Below are positions 24,589-36,828 of a DNA stretch of 64,000 nucleotides, piece after piece. This stretch comes from Diphasiastrum complanatum. Lineage: Eukaryota; Streptophyta; Lycopodiopsida; Lycopodiales; Lycopodiaceae. The notes under the pieces were generated by a model. That model worked only from the letters and a program-made list of their open reading frames with translations. It made no database searches and was not told where the DNA came from. Every line of letters begins with the position of its first letter. Position 1 is the first letter of the stretch. Where the stretch lies: positions 5,155,512 to 5,219,511 of the forward strand of contig CM055100.1 in the NCBI GenBank assembly GCA_029204225.1. Reading direction: 5' to 3'. The position numbers and the translations under genes were made by a program.

Positions 24589-25130
24589 AAAAGCTAAAAG
24601 GGCCCAACTTAAAACTCACATGAATCATGTGAGTGCCCTTGTGCTTTCTTAGCACCAATAGATTTAAGTTGTGTTTATTTTAAAGGCTTGGATTAGAATC
24701 CTTGTCCCAATGAAGTGGCCAATGAGAGTAAAGGAGGCTCACCTCTAAAATCTATAAGAGGGAGTCATTTTCTTTGTATTGTATCATCTTCCATTCTCAT
24801 TTTAATAAAACTCTCTTGGTTTCTCCATCTCCATCTCCCTCTCTTTCTCTCCTCTCTCTCTCTCTCTCTTCTCCCTCTCTCTTCTCCCTCTCTCCCTACG
24901 TTGGGATAGAATAGCTTTGGGTAGGCGCTCGAGCCCCCGAAGCCTTTCTCAACCTAGGCGTTCTCTCTCTCCCTCTCTCCACTCTCTTTCTCCTCTCCCT
25001 CTCTCTTCTTGCTCTGCAGGTGAAGGCGAGGTTGCCGCTCCTAGCGACGGACCCCTATGCTACATCAACGACACAACAGTGGCTACTGCGAAATTTTTGT
25101 CAAGATCCAATGGTTAGATTTAGAAATATC
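24589..25130 (+). promoter_or_regulatory. LTR-like or promoter-like segment with CT-rich leader
   Basis: Contains a perfect 10-bp palindrome (24614-24634), a TATA-like CTATAAGAGGG near 24757, an AATAAA at 24803-24808 and two CT-rich blocks (24815-24900, 24950-25015) around a GC-richer island. TATA then AATAAA within 60 bp is typical of an LTR. It could also be a displaced promoter and leader. No primer site or second copy is in the window. Confidence 0.4.
24614..24634. repeat. Perfect inverted repeat, 10-bp arms
   Basis: ACTCACATGA, one base, TCATGTGAGT. It lies about 25 bp after the end of Gypsy-I similarity, so it may be at the edge of another element. Confidence 0.85.
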
Positions 25131-25692
25131 TAAGAAAAAGTGCCAAAAAGCTGAGTTTTTTCAAGATCTCGACAAATCTGCCCATCAAGAACTTTTGCAG
25201 AACTCACATTGTCTAGAAATGGTCCATATACAGCTACTGTAGGAAGGTTGAAGGTTAGATTCACTCAGATCTGAAGAAATCTCAAAAAAAAAAAACCGCA
25301 CAGCTGAAAGAAGTACATGCACTTGAAGCGGCATTGCATAAGCTATCGCTATATCATTGTCAACAAAACTCAAAGCAATGTCACCTGAGCATACCGATAA
25401 CTAGCAAGTGAAATCTCTCAAGAAATGTGGAATGCATGTTTGGTTAAGATGATTGTTTTTATGTTAGGAAGCAATGTTATTGAAAATATGCTTTTGGCAA
25501 TGCAAAAAAAACTCATCAATTTTTTAATCCTCGATAATATTGATTTTAGTCTACAAATGCAATGCTTTTCCTTTAGGTTTGTATGTCCATGTGTGTCCAA
25601 GTGGAATCCAACTCCAAAACTCAAAGTAAACAAAGGAGTTGTCAACCAGCAAGACACTTATTGTAGGATATATGCACAACGTTTTAGTAATT
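25131..25692. other. Intergenic, no gene recognised
   Basis: AT-rich sequence with short unrelated frames only. The 79- and 101-codon frames near 25420-25730 overlap on opposite strands and have no motif. Confidence 0.5.
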
Positions 25693-26120
25693 CACACAAC
25701 ATGAGATTGAATTTGAAACAATCTAATTAAATGTTTTGATGGGAGAGAATCAAAGTATCCATAATTTGCAAAAATAGGTAGTACTGGAAACTTCCCATGA
25801 TTGCATATTCCTTTGATGTTATATCTACGCTTGGAATAAGGTTCTATTGAGAATCTTAGCAACTTGCAACAAGTGTGTCTACCTAATTTGCAAAAATAGG
25901 TATTAATGGAAATTTTCCATCACACAACATGGATTGAATTCGAAACAATCTAATTAAAGGTTTTGATGGGATAGAATCAAAGTACCATTAATTTGCAAAA
26001 ATACCTAGGTAGTAATGGAAACTTCCCATTATTGCAAATTATTATTCCTTTGAAGTTATATCCACGCCTTAAATAATAAGGTTCTATTGAGAATCTTAGT
26101 AACTTGCAACAAGTGTGTCT
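25693..26120 (+). repeat. Direct tandem duplication, about 200 bp units
   Basis: Unit A 25693-25880 and unit B 25921-26120 both start CACACAACATG and end AACTTGCAACAAGTGTGTCT. The 40 bp between them (25881-25920) repeat the AATTTGCAAAAATAGGTA part a third time. The units differ by small insertions, including ATTATT in unit B. Confidence 0.85.
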
Positions 26121-28103
26121 CCTAAACACGTGTAACTCGAAAAATTATATTACATGCCCAGTGGAGGAAAAATGGTGGTCTTTATGAACAAGTAACATCA
26201 AGTCAAAGACGTACTTTTCTCTGATCCAGAACTTGGTATATTGGTGAAGGCCTCCTTTCCTTGTGGTCAACCAGCTACATAAATGACGTACAAGAACAAA
26301 CAAATACTTGTATACTTACGAGTCTATATTGCAGGAGCATAAATTTCTACATATTTGGTAATGTTTGGAACACCACGTTTTTTAATTTGCACCTAGATTC
26401 TCCACGTGCAAGAGAGATCATTCCTCCCACTAAGCTATTCATCAAGCTATTCATCTAGTCACAAGGCGGTTAGTTAAGTTTAATGAGTTATAGCACCCTA
26501 TAGCCAAGCTGATTAGGCTTACAATGGTATGAAGTTTATAATTGTTGACATCAGCAAGAGATTTTGTTTTCTCACTTCATGTAATATGTAGAAGCCATAA
26601 GATGCTTCATGCCATGGCAAAATGATTGCAGACACAAATGACGAATGGAATTGTTCAAAACCATAATTAGCTAGCCACATAGCTAAGTTTAGTGAAAAAT
26701 GAACAAAGCAGAGAACCATTATCCCAGAAAACTAGCATTCAGTAGTCATCTTCACAACTCTCCTATTTGGTAAAGGTCATACTACTCAAATTTCAAAGAT
26801 AGACCTTTTTCCCAACGAGGTTGGCAAAGACACTATTGACCATGAGGATATATTGCAAGCTTCAGTTTGTAGCATCCTTTGCCAATGGATACAATCTGCA
26901 TAAATGAAATGTGGGGAAAGAACATCAATATGTCTTTGTGAAGGCTTTGCAAACCAAAGAGAGAATTTCTTTGCATGAGGCGTCAGAAGCTCAAGAGATA
27001 AACAATGCACATGTGGGATTTATATTGTAGCAATGTTCTCGAAGACCATGGAAGAGCAGCGACATGTTATTGTGATGCTTTATTGTGACCAACATTTCAC
27101 CTGTATAGTACACAAAAAGAAGTCTTGCTTAATTATGTTTGATCTCCAAAGTCTTGTGACGTCATAGATACTCGAGATGCAACGCCATCTATTCAAGTGC
27201 ATAAATTCAAAATGGTTAATACTGCCTCATTCAATGTTGAGCAAGTAGTGTTTAATGTGAGCATTAAAGTTGGGCAGCAGATGAAATGTTTCTTTTCACT
27301 TGGTGTAACAGCCAATTTGATTTTTACAAGAGGCCAAAGTTATATCTATTGCTGGACTATGGAATCCAACCAGAGGAGTTTCGACAAAAGGCTTTGACTT
27401 CCACTCCGAGTTATTCCTATTTGGGAGCATATATTAACGGTCCGAAGCTTGCCAAACCTTGTATCAAATTGTCATAATGGTAGCCCTTTTGCAGCATGGG
27501 ACTTGAAGAATAAAAGCATTTACTTTAACATTCTACCTTGTGCAAGTGGCAGAGATGGGTGCCATGCACCCAAAGTAATGTATAGATCAAAAGCACCAGA
27601 TTAAGTACAAAAACATCCTGCAGAGCATATCAGCTGAAATACTCGTAAGTCAGGATATTGGGGAAGAAGCCAAATGATGATAATAAGTCCTGCCAAACCC
27701 GTGTAGACTTGATGGCTTGATTACAGAAGGTCGTCCATTATCAACCAATTCAATTGCAATATTCAGAAAACCGACCTTTATATTTTTTAGGGCCGATATG
27801 ACTAAATCTGGGGGTTGCTATATAGTATAGACCAGCAATTTTGCAAACCGATTCCATGTACCTTCTGCATTCCAAACAATCAGAGTGTTCTTGCAGAAGC
27901 CAATCCATATGCGGGCTTTTCACGAGCAACAAGGCATGCCATAGACATCAACCGGAAAAGTAGTCTTGCATCTGCAGGCTCTTCTTGATCAGCTTCTAAG
28001 ACGTGTGATTGATCCCACCGATATTTTAAAAAGACTTCAAGTTTGCTGTAAATTGCGATTGAGCTTTCCTTTGGGAAAAGTTGTCAGCCTTCTTACAACC
28101 TGC
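26121..28103. other. Intergenic, no gene recognised
   Basis: Only short frames without motifs. It lies downstream of the PPR gene (minus strand) and would contain its 3' untranslated region. I looked for a DYW domain (HSE...CxxC signature) here on the minus strand and did not find one. Confidence 0.5.
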
Positions 28104-28333
28104 TCATTGCTGTACAATTGCAGGTGCTAAGATAAATCTTCGACTAAGCTCAACTCTTTGGCTGAAGTGTACAGAACAGCAACTGGCATTATGAATCATG
28201 CTGCTGCTCAATTTTGCACCATCAGCACCTGCCTGGTGCAGCATTGATGTTGCAACACTGTCTGGATTCAACTGGATAAGATAATCCCTCACTCAACATC
28301 TCCATTGACTGCGCAAGTATGCAGCAGAGTCGT
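28104..28333 (-). pseudogene. Decayed E-domain tail of the PPR gene
   Basis: Directly after the PPR stop codon the same frame continues with T-T-L-L and other residues expected after the tryptophan of the E1 motif, then hits a second stop. One frame over, at 28289-28239, the segment RDYLIQLNPDSVATSML fits the E2 motif (L-x-P-x-x-x-x-x-Y-x-L-L) of plant PPR proteins. So E1 and E2 sequence is still present but broken by one nonsense change and a frameshift. Confidence 0.7.
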
Positions 28334-30304
28334 TCAAATTACAGGACCCGGCTGAAAAAGAATATTTGATATAAAAAGCTCTGCTTCATCTAAGTTCCCA
28401 GATCGCCCAAGGAGATCAAGTACACAGCCAAACTGCTCAACCAAAGATGATTCACTGCCCTGTTTGTTAAATGACATAGAATAGTGAGATCCTTCTTCCA
28501 CTAAGCCTGCATGGCTGCATGCACTAAGAACACTCACTAAACTAACTTCATTCGGCTTGAAACTGATCCACTGCATCTGACCGAAGAGTTCAAGAGCCTC
28601 TTTCCCATAGCCGTGCTGAGCATAGGCTGCAATCATGGCAGTCCAGGAGATCAGATTTCTACCCTGGATCAGGTTAAATGTTTTGCGTGCATCCTCCAGG
28701 CATCCACACTTCCTATACATGTTGAGAAGGGCGGTACCCACAACAACATCCCTTTCAAGTCCTTTATGAATCACCTTTGAGTGAATAGATTTGCCTACCT
28801 CCAAAGAAGCCAACTCACCACATGCATCCAAAATGCTCACAAAGGTTACTCTGTCTGGTTGCACACGTTCCATCTGCATTTGATCAAAAAGTCGAACAGT
28901 AGTATCTGATTTCCCGTGCCGGTTATACAATGTGAGCATTACATTCCATGACAAAGTATTTCGCTCCAAGATATCATCGAACAGGCATTGTGCATCTTGT
29001 AATCTCCCACATTTTCCATACATGTTGACAAGGGCATTACCAATAGTGGCATCAAGGGTAAACCCATGCTCACAAACATAGGCATGGATCAACTTTCCAT
29101 CTGGTAAAAATGAAGGACTGGCACAGGCATTAATGATACTCACTAAAGATACCTTGTCTGGCTTCACACCTTCAAGCTGCATCTCCCTAAAGTATCTCAG
29201 GGCCATACTAGCATCACCGTGCTGGGCAAAGGCAGCAACCATTACATTCCAAGAGACCAAGTCCTTTTCTTTCATCCCATGAAACATCTTTCGTGCCCCT
29301 TCCAGATCCCCACACTTGGCATACATACACACAACTGAATTGGCCAAAACAATATCAAGCTCTGAACCCCAATGAACAATTTGAGAATGAATTAGGGTTC
29401 CCTCCCTTAGAAAAGCAGGACTAGCACATGCATTGAGAATACTCAACAGAGTGACCTTGTCTGGTTTCACACCCTCCTGCTGCATCTTTGCAAAGAGCTG
29501 GAAAGCATACTTGCTTTTTCCCTGCTGAGCATAAGCAGCAATGGCAACAGTCCAAGAAAGGACGTTTCGCACCACCATGCTGTCAAACACTTGCCTCGCA
29601 TCCTCAGCGCTTCCACACATGCCATACATATTCGCAAGCGCAGTCGAAACCACCACATCGGCCGCATCCCAATCTTCGCAATCTCTCAAGCAGTTATGGA
29701 TAAACCTTCCATCTGCTAGGTCATCCTTATCTTTACAAGCATTAAGCACACTCACGAAAGTCACTTTATTAGGTTCAAGGCCTTCTCGCAGCATCTGCTT
29801 AAACAGCACAATGGCTTCTTTTCCCCTGCCATGGTGTGAACACGCCCCAATAAACGATGTCCATGACACCACGTCCTTCTTCTGCATCCCATCAAAAACA
29901 AGCCGTGCTTCATCCAGGCTGCCACACTTGCCATACATATTAATCAGAAGATTGCTAAGGAACCTATGGTGATCCAATCCACTGGCAATGATGTGTTGAT
30001 GCACCTTTCTCCCATGGGTTAAGGATCTTAAGCGGCCGCAATCTCTGAGCAGGCGTGCATAGAAGTAAGTGTGGGTTATGTTAGGGTTTGTGTGCAGGAA
30101 ATCTAAGGCTTGCTTGAGGTGTTGCTGATGCTTGAGCGCATTCAAGGAAGGATATGGCGTTTGTTTGCTTCGTTCTTCCACAGCAGCAGCGGCAGCAGGA
30201 AGTGTAAGAGACGATGAGGTAAGGGGACTAGAGAAGCGCCATCTCGGCGTGAAAGTTATCCATTTCCATTTGTGTTTTGCGGAAGAATGCATGACATATA
30301 ACAA
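28334..30304 (-). CDS. PLS-class pentatricopeptide repeat protein, truncated at the E domain
   Basis: Intronless 656-codon frame. Residues 1-45 are basic and Ser/Ala-rich, like an organelle transit peptide. From about residue 79 to 600 there are roughly five P-L-S triplets of about 101 residues, each with an INMYGKCGSLDEARLVFDGM-type S motif, a VVSWTxxIxAxxxxG-type P or L motif and a VKPDKVTLLSILNAC-type L motif. PLS proteins bind organelle RNA base by base and usually carry E and DYW domains for C-to-U editing (family knowledge). Here the frame stops after QPGPVI, where the E1 motif expects Trp, at a TGA (28334-28336). The remaining PPR tract is intact, so it may bind RNA without editing activity of its own or work with a separate DYW protein. 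The gene is nuclear, so organellar U-to-C editing would not repair the stop. Confidence 0.9.
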   Translation of the reverse strand: MLYVMHSSAKHKWKWITFTPRWRFSSPLTSSSLTLPAAAAAVEERSKQTPYPSLNALKHQQHLKQALDFLHTNPNITHTYFYARLLRDCGRLRSLTHGRKVHQHIIASGLDHHRFLSNLLINMYGKCGSLDEARLVFDGMQKKDVVSWTSFIGACSHHGRGKEAIVLFKQMLREGLEPNKVTFVSVLNACKDKDDLADGRFIHNCLRDCEDWDAADVVVSTALANMYGMCGSAEDARQVFDSMVVRNVLSWTVAIAAYAQQGKSKYAFQLFAKMQQEGVKPDKVTLLSILNACASPAFLREGTLIHSQIVHWGSELDIVLANSVVCMYAKCGDLEGARKMFHGMKEKDLVSWNVMVAAFAQHGDASMALRYFREMQLEGVKPDKVSLVSIINACASPSFLPDGKLIHAYVCEHGFTLDATIGNALVNMYGKCGRLQDAQCLFDDILERNTLSWNVMLTLYNRHGKSDTTVRLFDQMQMERVQPDRVTFVSILDACGELASLEVGKSIHSKVIHKGLERDVVVGTALLNMYRKCGCLEDARKTFNLIQGRNLISWTAMIAAYAQHGYGKEALELFGQMQWISFKPNEVSLVSVLSACSHAGLVEEGSHYSMSFNKQGSESSLVEQFGCVLDLLGRSGNLDEAELFISNILFQPGPVI

Positions 30305-31340
30305 TTATAGATCGAAACACTAGAGCTTTACTGACTTTTGATGCAATAAGAAAAGCTGAAGGAATAAATGAGAGGAAGACCCTCTAGATGGGGATCTAGC
30401 TCTGAATTATGTGGGGTCATGAGGGTTTAGGGTTTAGGCATCTTCTTGTCTAAACCAACACATCCACCACAATTCACCACACAATTAAGACCTTTGTGGC
30501 AAGCCACATGGCCCTGCCTTGGCAATAAAGAACAATACGGGAATTAATTTGATCATATGGAGTAGCAACATTACTTGAGGTTGCAACATCACAACATGAG
30601 ATGTGGAATCATGTTGAGACATCAGTCCTAATCTCAATATAGCTTAATCAAACACATTATCATCACATTGTAGCTCTATTAGTAATAATCTTGAACAAAA
30701 CATCATATTTGTGTAGCTTTTTCCAAGTTGATACTATTGATAAATGTTTGCATTCGAAATCTTTTAGAAGCTATTTAGTTTTAAGTGCATCATCAATTTT
30801 TTTTTACTAGTTTGATTTCTCAATTGCATATTGACTATGATTTATGAGCACCAACCATTGTCTCCCTCATATGATAGAATAACACAATTTAAAAAGTTTT
30901 ATAGGGTGTAATTTGTATATTTTCAGTACATAACAACATTTTATCAAGGCTTTTTGTATTTACATGCATGTATTTATGTCATAGATTACAATTTTCAATA
31001 GTCAATTTTATGTACATGCAAGATGCTAGTCACTTTTATGTGAAGAGCAACAAACACATACGGTGAATTTGAATAAACTCCTCCAAGCTAAAAAGAGACC
31101 AAACAACAAACAATTCCTACCAAATAACACAAGTTTCTGAATTTTGAAATTATAAAATTTTACTAGCACATATAGCAACACATGAAATCTTTCATGGGCT
31201 TTTGTTGAAAATGACATCATTTGATCTTCCATGGAAAATCTTTTTGGAGTGGGCAACAAGATAGTTTGCAGCTTGCATGGTCAACTAAAGTTACACATAC
31301 ATGCCTGTCTTATTTCAGATTGTCTCTTTGCTTGAATGGA
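30305..31340. other. Upstream region of the PPR gene, no other gene
   Basis: About 1 kb of AT-rich DNA without recognisable coding sequence. Promoter elements of the PPR gene (minus strand) should lie in the left part, but no convincing TATA box is seen near 30310-30400. Confidence 0.5.
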
Positions 31341-31344
31341 CCTC

Positions 31345-31872
31345 TACATCTGCTATGGAGAGACTGATCCATCTGATATCCACACATTGCATGGATATAC
31401 AGATATGAATTAGGCAGGTGAAGTCGACACAAGGAAATCCACTTCTGAATTTATCTTCCTGCTTAATGGTGGTCTGATATATTGGAACAACCGAAAGCAG
31501 ACCTCCATTGCAATGTCCTCAACAGAGTATGAGTACATTGCAGCTTCACAGGCTACCAAAGAGGCAATTGGTTGAGAAACTTATTGTCTCCAACATTGGG
31601 GCCTCAGACAATCTGCTCCAACAATTATTTAGTGCGTTAATCAAAATGCTATTGCATTATTGATCAATCCTAGATCTCATTCTAGGAGCAAGCACATTGA
31701 AATCAAATATCACTACATTAGGAGCAGAATTTTCAAAAGGAGGCAAGTCTGAAGTTTTGCAGAACATAGCATATGGCAGCTGATGTATTTACAAAGGGAT
31801 TAAATTCGGAGGCACACAAGAGCCTTTGTGCAATCCTTAATCTGACAATCAAGTCATTCAAGGATCCAGATT
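31345..31872 (+). pseudogene. Copia RNase H fragment
   Basis: Plus-strand translation shows GYTDMN, AGEVDTRKSTSEFIFLLNGG, SMSSTEYEYIAASQATKEAI, HIEIKYHYIRS: the C-terminal RNase H of Ty1/copia. In-frame stops after GYTDMN, after KEAIG and later. RT, integrase and gag of this copy are absent. Confidence 0.85.
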
Positions 31873-32190
31873 AAGGGGGGGTGTTGAATTACTATTATCT
31901 TTCCATACCTAGTTATATGGATAATCTAGATCCATTCATTTGCTGCATGTAATAACTTGTATAGTCGCACGGTTTGTAGATATACAAAGGTTATTTAACG
32001 AACTACAGAAATACACTAGAATCACTAACATGTGTGTACTTGACACAGACAAACTATTGAAACCAACTTAAGAAGCCAACTATTGAGTACAACTGTTGAA
32101 GGCAATTCAAACTATCGGCTATGTCAATTTGATCTGATTCAATGATCTTTTGACCCTGATTGATGTCATCCATATCTTTCATGACCTAGC
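31873..32190 (+). repeat. Polypurine tract and 3' LTR fragment of the copia remnant
   Basis: AAGGGGGGG at 31873-31881 is followed by an LTR-type start TGTTGAATTACT at 31882. The LTR runs into the minus-strand copia remnant near 32190; its true end is not visible. Confidence 0.7.
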
Positions 32191-33001
32191 AAAATCTTCA
32201 ATCGATTAAGACTTTGCACTGATCACATTCGAATTCTACTCTATGTCCTAGATCTGTGATTCTGCTTACAGAGAGCAGATTCATAGATAAATTTGGTACG
32301 TAGAGGACTTTAGAAAGTAGCTTAGACTGATCATTTGCAAAGCTTACAGTACTTTCACCTTTGATAGCTTGTGTGCTATTGTCACCAAGATGAACATATT
32401 TCTTGGTACTGTAAGGTGTATAGGACTCGAAACAGCCAATGAGATTGGTCAAGTGCTGAGTGGCTCCGGAATCCAAGAACCAAGAACTGTCGTCGGATGC
32501 TCCTTGATGGCTGGTCATGAAGGCATCATGATCCGCTTCTTGAATAGGTTGTGGAGCTTCTACAACTGCATTTGCCACTTGATTCGACTGTCCCTTGTTG
32601 TTGTTCTTTGCTTGCAGTATCCGGCAATCTTGAATTTCGTGGTTGTTTCGCTTGCAGTATCTGCAGAACAGCTTCTTCTTCGTCTGGTAGCTTGGAAGCT
32701 ATATCTCGCACTTCGTATAGTGTGCTCAAGATGTCCCAAACTTCTTTCGATGTCTGGGCCTCGGATACATGGCCGATCTGGGTATTCGTAATGTTTAGGA
32801 TGATCAACGTGAAAGCTTTTCCATCCTTCATCTTCCATCTGGCGATTGCTGTGTCATCTGCTTCTGGTTTCCCTTCTGCACCTATAACAATGTCATACAA
32901 TTCTTTAACCATTAGTACAATTTCATCTTAAATTTCCACAGATGGTAATTGGCTCCATCAAACTTGTCCATGATGGGACTGGCTTTTCCTTGGAAATCCA
33001 T
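32190..33001 (-). pseudogene. Copia remnant: gag and protease
   Basis: Gag starts at the ATG 33001-32999 (DFQGKASPIMDKFDG, NYHLWKFKMK) and has a TAA at about 32923. SKEVWDILSTLYEV follows; then much of gag is missing and the next sequence is DEEE..., a frameshifted zinc knuckle (CRYCKRNNHEIQDC) near 32640 and the protease frame 32198-32578 with WFLDSGATQHLT and NLLSVSRI. It ends before the integrase zinc finger at about 32190. Confidence 0.85.
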
Positions 33002-33138
33002 GTGGAAGATTAGTCTAAGTGATAGAAAAAACTATCAATGACTTCAGTATGAAAATCTGGTACTGAATTATAGAACAAGAAGACAATTACTCTATCGGCT
33101 AGTAGAGTCTTGTACTGTGGAAGCTTATCACAAAAATA

Positions 33139-33150
33139 GCTCTAATACTA
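33139..33150 (-). other. Primer-binding site of the copia remnant
   Basis: Minus strand TAGTATTAGAGC, a degenerate TGGTATCAGAGC, directly adjoining an LTR end (CCAACA on the minus strand) at 33151. Confidence 0.7.
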
Positions 33151-36141
33151 TGTTGGAGAAAGAGGGTGTGTGAGTGTGAGAAACTAAAATAGCTCGAAAA
33201 AAAAATGAACAGGAAAAGAAGCGAACTCGAAACTTGAATGAGAAACAAACTCGAACAGAAAGTGTTCATGCGCAGCGAAATGAGCTATATTACTCTTTTC
33301 CTAAGCATGACTATGCCTATCAGAAACGAACATAACGTTAGTGATAGAAATCAAGGTCGATCTGATTATGTAGCCAAACATTAACAAGACATCAGAAGAA
33401 TAATTTGTCGCGAACATCTAGATAAATTATTAGTCACGAATGATTCGTGAAGAGCTAGCTTGACTAATGATCAGTTGCGAATTAGTCGCGAAAGACAGGA
33501 CTAACTATTAGTCGTCAACAGCTAGACTAATAATAATTTGCTAATAACAGATTACCAGATTGAGCAACAAGAGGTCAGACATAATGAAGAAAAGCATAGC
33601 AATATCGACACAAATCTGAACGCAGAACAACAAAGCTGTTATCAGATTAAGTATAGCAAAATATACATGTCAAGAATGATGTGGAGCACAAGACAATAGT
33701 GGACGAAATCGCGTGCTCTACAAAGCTAATTCAATCTGTAAAAAGGGATGAACCTATTATTGACAATACAAAAAAATCAATGCACAAGGCATCTACTTCG
33801 TCTATCTCTGATAAGCTTTTGATGCTATTATTTTACACACATTTGAATACGCAAGTGGTATTCAATATATACACAATTTTACAGGTGTGCAGATGAAGAA
33901 ACTACAAAGTGGATGTGTTATCTATAGGAGATCGTGGGTGGCTATTGTCGCTGTCAAATCTGTTAGCACAATTGCGTGGGATGAGTGTGAAAAGGGCCAC
34001 GACGTCAGCCTTTGCTGAAATGAACGTTGGTGAAGATGTGAAAAATGCGAGACTCTGACGAAATGCCTTAGGATTTGATTTACAGGGTGCCTTTGCTTTT
34101 CCTAGGGCACCTTCGGCATTTTGTAAGGTAGGTGGAGTAGTGTAAGGAAAAAGTACAAAGCATCTAATTCTAGCAACTTGGCATAGCTAGGTACCTATCC
34201 AGTGTTCTAATCCTTTATGATAGCAGGTGGGAGGGCTGCTCACCAACCAAATCTACACACCCTACAACTATCTTGCAATACACAAATGTAAAGAGATATG
34301 ACTTTGGCAATAGTGCTAGGTACTAGGGCAGATCCGTGCCATACTAGCCCCAAGGACATCCCATGCAAAGCATTTGGGAGTCCAAGCACTTTTGGCTTGG
34401 GCAAATCCATGCCATTCAAGCAGTCAAAATCAAACTCTCCATACGTCCACAACTTACTTACAAAGGTTACACTTAAGCTATCATTCTTTTAGAACCCAAA
34501 GCAAACAGTAAAAAAGAACTCCTTATAAACATCTATATATGCAAAGTAAGCATTCTTTAGGATCATAACTTCAAAAAGAACTTCCATGCTATGCATTCTT
34601 TACAACACCCAAAAGCATGCATCAATCGTGTTTGTAGTGTAGTCGAGACTACCTTCCGTGTTTGTGAAGTTTCATAAAGCTTCATACCTGAATACGAGGA
34701 GAAGTCATTTTCTGCGAGCTACCCATCCTCAACTGCTTTGAGTAGAACCCTGCCTATGTACTATTGATATCATACCAAAGGCAATGGGTCAATGGTAGTG
34801 TAATTCCATTAAACAATATAGTAATCTTACATCGATATTATTACCAATTATATGTGATTCATTGTCAAAAGCAATTGCAAGTGTATTCAAACGTAGTAGC
34901 GTCATACTTTCAACAGTTTAAAAGTTTGAATATTAGCACATCTGAAAGACAGCATGTTGTTTACATTATGCTTGTTCAAAGTGGTTAATGTTATCCATCC
35001 TCACAACACATCCTTATGGTTATGTTAAAAAAGAGAGTTTGCATTTTACATACGTTGAGCAAACATATAATCAGTATGTCATTGTTATCAAAAAACGATA
35101 GTGCGGCCACATTCAATGAGTTAAACCAAACAACAATTTAGAGATAGCCCGGAATCATTGAGGACGACCAACTTCAACAATTTGTTTGCTAAGATAACAT
35201 CACATATCATAGATAGCATCACATTCATTGACATATCAAAAAAACAATGAGTAGAGAGTCTGCTCCATCGTGTGTTTGATGGAACCTTCATGTGAATCCA
35301 CAGGCGGCAACACATAATCAACATCTATTGTGCAAGTAAAGTAAAATGAGCCAGCGGCCCACTGGCCTTCTTGATTTCCACTGGCTAGTGGCTCATCCAA
35401 TCAACGTATATGATGAAGTTTATGTGTATACTACTCATAGTACTCACTATGCATCAGTTCGTTGTCAATAGACAAAAAACAATATGAAAGGTTGCAATGC
35501 ATACCTGTGGCTATGTTCACGGTTGTGTTAGAGCCAGCGCCCACTCGTAGAGGCTTCCACCACGTATTTGGAGGCAAAAGTTTAGTACCAATCTACGATT
35601 ATCACAATATCTTGTGAGTTCATTCCATACACAACAAAGCTAAAAGATGCATACCTTCCAATGTAAGTGATCACAAAGCCAAACCATCTATAGCTTTTTA
35701 CCTTTGATTGCAATAACCTTCACATGATTACTCTTCCACAAGCTTTCACAGGCCTCCTCTCATCTAAGCATAAATGGCAGCAGTAGAGAAGCAAGCCAAG
35801 AGAGCTACAACAAGAGAGAGAGAGGGAGATAGTAGGAAGAGTGAAACTTAGGGTTGTAGTCATCCTCCTTTTTATAGAATTTTTAGTATTCCTTAGTGCA
35901 CCGGTTGCTTGAAGATGCACACCATTAGATTGAATCCCTATCATGTGCATTGATCACAACCGTTCAATGAAAATCAAGTTTTCCACCAAAAGGCTAGAAT
36001 TTAAAAAAAAAAACTCCTTAGGGCCATATTACTAAGTTTAGCAAGGTAAGGCATTTTATGTTGGTCTAGTACCATAAGGAAAAAAACCATTTCATATAGT
36101 TTCAGAAAGCAAATAAAGTGTAATACCATACTGTAAAGTGC

Positions 36142-36143
<2 letters not shown>
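33151..36143. other. LTR remnant then intergenic DNA without a recognised gene
   Basis: The first few hundred bases from TGTTGGAGAAAG belong to the 5' LTR of the minus-strand copia remnant; its outer end cannot be set. The rest, to 36143, holds only short frames. A GAGAGAGAGAGGGAG tract lies near 35812 and poly-A runs near 36004. Confidence 0.5.

Positions 36144-36228
<85 letters not shown>
36144..36228 (+). repeat. (GA)n microsatellite 1
   Basis: About 85 bp of uninterrupted GA. It is followed by the repeat segment D described at 36229-37255. Confidence 0.95.
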
Positions 36229-36230
<2 letters not shown>

Positions 36231-36738
36231 ACAGAACAAAGCTCCTCTTGACAAGTCAAGACCAAAACCTTTTAAAACCCTTTATTCATAGACCAACAAG
36301 GTAAAACATAGCTGAAAAGTATACAATACTAAAAAAAGCACCGTAAAGCGAAACATATTTCAAGACATCCAACTAGTACCTACCACCATCCCACCACACA
36401 AAATCGCACAAGTTAGCACATGAGGAAGACATGTGTCAACGCTGAATGTCAGTTGTTATCCATGTACAAAATATGTTAAGCTCAATTAATCAGCTTGCAA
36501 TGTAAAATAATGTTTTTTTGCAGTCCAATCTTTCCTTTTTATCAGTTATTATACGTGATTGGCCAAACCATACTGGTACCGTATTTGGGCATCTACCATA
36601 CTGATCAGTTTGCTGGTTTTTGGTCTGTATCGTTAATTAATACGATAATACGCATTTCCCTCCAAAAGTCACAAAGGGCTATATAACTTTTAGAGTACTA
36701 AGAGCCAAGTGTGAAATAAAGAAGTTGGGTACCATTAG

Positions 36739-36828
<90 letters not shown>

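Noticed and set aside
28334-28336. UGA in the PPR gene as a site repaired by RNA editing
   Set aside because: U-to-C editing is known for organelle transcripts of some seed-free plants, while this gene is nuclear; a frameshift further on would not be repaired either.
29467-29972. Plus-strand frames of 71 and 143 codons and a minus-strand frame of 66 codons within the PPR gene
   Set aside because: They are antisense or off-frame shadows of the PPR repeats.
32369-32931. Plus-strand frames of 140 and 126 codons
   Set aside because: They are antisense to the copia gag-protease remnant, which has the clear motifs.
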